Origin: Bisporella sp. PMI_857
Lineage: Eukaryota > Ascomycota > Leotiomycetes > Helotiales > Helotiaceae
Reading direction: 5' to 3'
Length of the DNA: 64,000 bases
Assembly (NCBI GenBank): GCA_021307315.1
Contig: JAJSPD010000012.1
Span: 620,001-684,000, forward strand
The translations under genes were made by a program, and so were the position numbers. Positions 62,687-64,000 of the stretch are shown here, in pieces. The notes under the pieces were generated by a model. That model was given only the letters and a program-made list of their open reading frames with translations. It searched no databases and was not told where the DNA came from. Positions within the stretch are counted from its first letter, which is position 1; each line of letters begins with the position of its first letter.

Positions 62687-64000
62687 ATGTCTTCTTTCTT
62701 CGCGAAGCCGAGATCAGACAATAAGCGCAAACGGCCCGACACAAATGAAGCTCCCAAGAAGCGTTTTGCGGCGTCCAAGCCGTCTCGACAATCGAAACCT
62801 GCCCCGCGAAAACCTCAGAGAGACGAATCTATAAGCGGGAGCGATGATGAGAGTGAAGATGGGGGAAGAGCTAGATCTGAGGACCTAGAAGGTGAGGGTT
62901 CCAGTTCAGATGGGGAAGGTGAAGACGAAACTGCGGCAGACAAAAGGAGACGGCTTGCAGAGCAGTATTTGGAGAATGTTCGGCAGGAAGTCGATGCAGT
63001 AGGGTTTGATGCCGAGGAGATTGACCGGGACCTGATTGCCGAGCGGTTACAAGAAGATGTCGCCGAGTCGAAAGGTCGAATGTACAGGAAGCTGGCGGAA
63101 GAATTGACGTTTGAGAGTGCTTCGCATAGCATCTTTAAATGCAACACCCAGAGCTTTACCAGTGTCGCAACTTGTCCGCCGTATGCGTATACGGCGACCA
63201 AGGACCTATGCTTGATAAAGTGGAGGATACAAGAGTATGTAACTACTACCTCGGCGTGCATTTTACACTATTAACTAGGATTTAGTCTGCCCAAGGATCA
63301 ATACCCCGGGAAAAAGACAAAGTCAAGACAAGCACCGCCTCGAAAGAAGCCTGTACAAGTGGCATTCGCAAAGGGGAACCGAGAAAAGGTGAAAGATAAG
63401 ACAACATATCAAGGACATGTAGACAACATCCTGACAGTGGCTGCCTCCCCAGACGGGAAATATGTTGTCACTGGAGGACGAGATCGGAGGATAGTGGTTT
63501 GGGACGCAAACAATCTGACTGTTCTACGGGTGTTTCAGCAGCATCGAGATTCAGTAACTGGTCTGGCCTTCCGACGGGGTTCGAATCAGCTATACTCGAG
63601 CTCCAAGGATCGGACGATAAAAATATGGAGTTTAGACACAATGGCATATGTGGAGACTCTGTTTGGACATCAGGATGAGGCGGTAGATGTTGCTACATTA
63701 GCAAAGGAGAATTGCATAAGCGTAGGAGCACGGGACCGAACGGCCAGATACTGGAAAGTCGTCGAGGAAACGCAATTAGTATTTCGAGGTGGAGGAGGAG
63801 ACAAGAAGAAAAGCGGCACTACGCCGAGAGTGCTAGAGGGCAGCATCGACCGTGTGGCCATGGTCGACGAAGAAATGTTCGTCACTGGTGGAGATAATGG
63901 CGGTATATCACTTTGGACGATACATAAGAAGAAGCCTGTCCACACGCTATATTTGACACACGGCACAGATCCGGCTATGAAACCTGATGAGGCATCTGCG
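62687..64000 (+). CDS. RRP9: U3 snoRNP protein RRP9, 5' part (runs off the window)
   Basis: WD40 protein (human U3-55K) that binds box C/D U3 snoRNA and acts in 18S pre-rRNA processing in the nucleolus. Exon 1 is 62687-63234; intron 63235-63285 (51 nt) joins GA|T in frame; exon 2 runs past 64000. Visible: 421 residues. The N-terminus is basic then strongly acidic and Ser-rich (about residues 45-85, disordered, as in Rrp9). An amphipathic helix pair (AADKRRRLAEQYLENVRQEVD) precedes the propeller. WD40 blades include TTYQGHVDNILTVA, TGGRDRRIVVWDA, SSSKDRTIKIWSL, GARDRTARYWKV and TGGDNGGISLWTI. The start at MSSFFAKPR was preferred over the TTG-initiated extension upstream. It pairs functionally with UTP13 in this window, both being U3/SSU-processome factors. 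Confidence 0.9.

Noticed and set aside
63570..63595. tRNA B-box-like word (ggttcgaatc)
   Set aside because: It is inside the RRP9 coding frame, with no A-box or cloverleaf around it. I found no tRNA genes in the window.

Overview
This window is nuclear DNA of a filamentous ascomycete (Pezizomycotina). Genes carry many short introns, mostly 45-100 nt, with GTAAGT/GTATGT-type donors, CTAAC/CTGAC-like branch sites and TAG/CAG acceptors. The gene set is typically fungal: PAN1, sphingolipid C9-methyltransferase, a laccase-like multicopper oxidase, bZIP-DUF3425, a HET-domain protein and fungal CorA-like proteins. A leotiomycete (Helotiales-like) source is my best guess, but that rests on family resemblance only. 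I rebuilt 18 coding genes exon by exon by finding splice sites that keep the reading frame.

Layout. 0.5-5.1 kb: full-size ABC-C exporter (+). 5.5-9.9 kb: PAN1 endocytic scaffold (-). 10.5-12.2 kb: sphingolipid C9-methyltransferase (-). 14.5-16.9 kb: eight-exon secreted multicopper oxidase (-). 18.0-19.7 kb: multi-pass protein of unknown role (-), head to head with UTP13 (20.0-23.1 kb, +). 23-30 kb: sparse region with one possible small Cys-rich protein and a GNAT acetyltransferase (-). 30.3-32.1 kb: bZIP-DUF3425 transcription factor (+). 32.4-34.1 kb: aldehyde dehydrogenase (-). 35.3-37.0 kb: a decayed gene. 37.7-38.5 kb: zinc-ribbon-like membrane protein (-). 39.0-42.3 kb: a CVNH-HET fusion (+). 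42.6-44.5 kb: a broken dynamin-like GTPase. 45.9-46.9 kb: prolyl-4-hydroxylase-like oxygenase (+). 48.6-50.7 kb: DED1 (-). 52.3-53.0 kb: proteasome beta-4 PRE1 (-). 54.2-61.0 kb: small unknown protein, CorA-like membrane protein with a frameshift, and a kinase-vWA protein (all +). 61.3-62.1 kb: second GNAT (-). 62.7 kb to the end: RRP9, cut by the window edge (+).

How they work together. Housekeeping genes (UTP13 and RRP9 of the U3 snoRNP/SSU processome, DED1, PRE1, PAN1, lipid methyltransferase) alternate with accessory blocks. The block at 35-45 kb is the most interesting. One open gene joins six cyanovirin-N-type lectin repeats to a HET domain, through an intron that keeps frame exactly, and a decayed dynamin-like GTPase lies just downstream. 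This looks like a glycan-sensing allorecognition or cell-death protein in a fast-evolving locus. That role is inference from the domains. The block at 54-61 kb (CorA-like plus kinase-vWA) is a second accessory signalling candidate.
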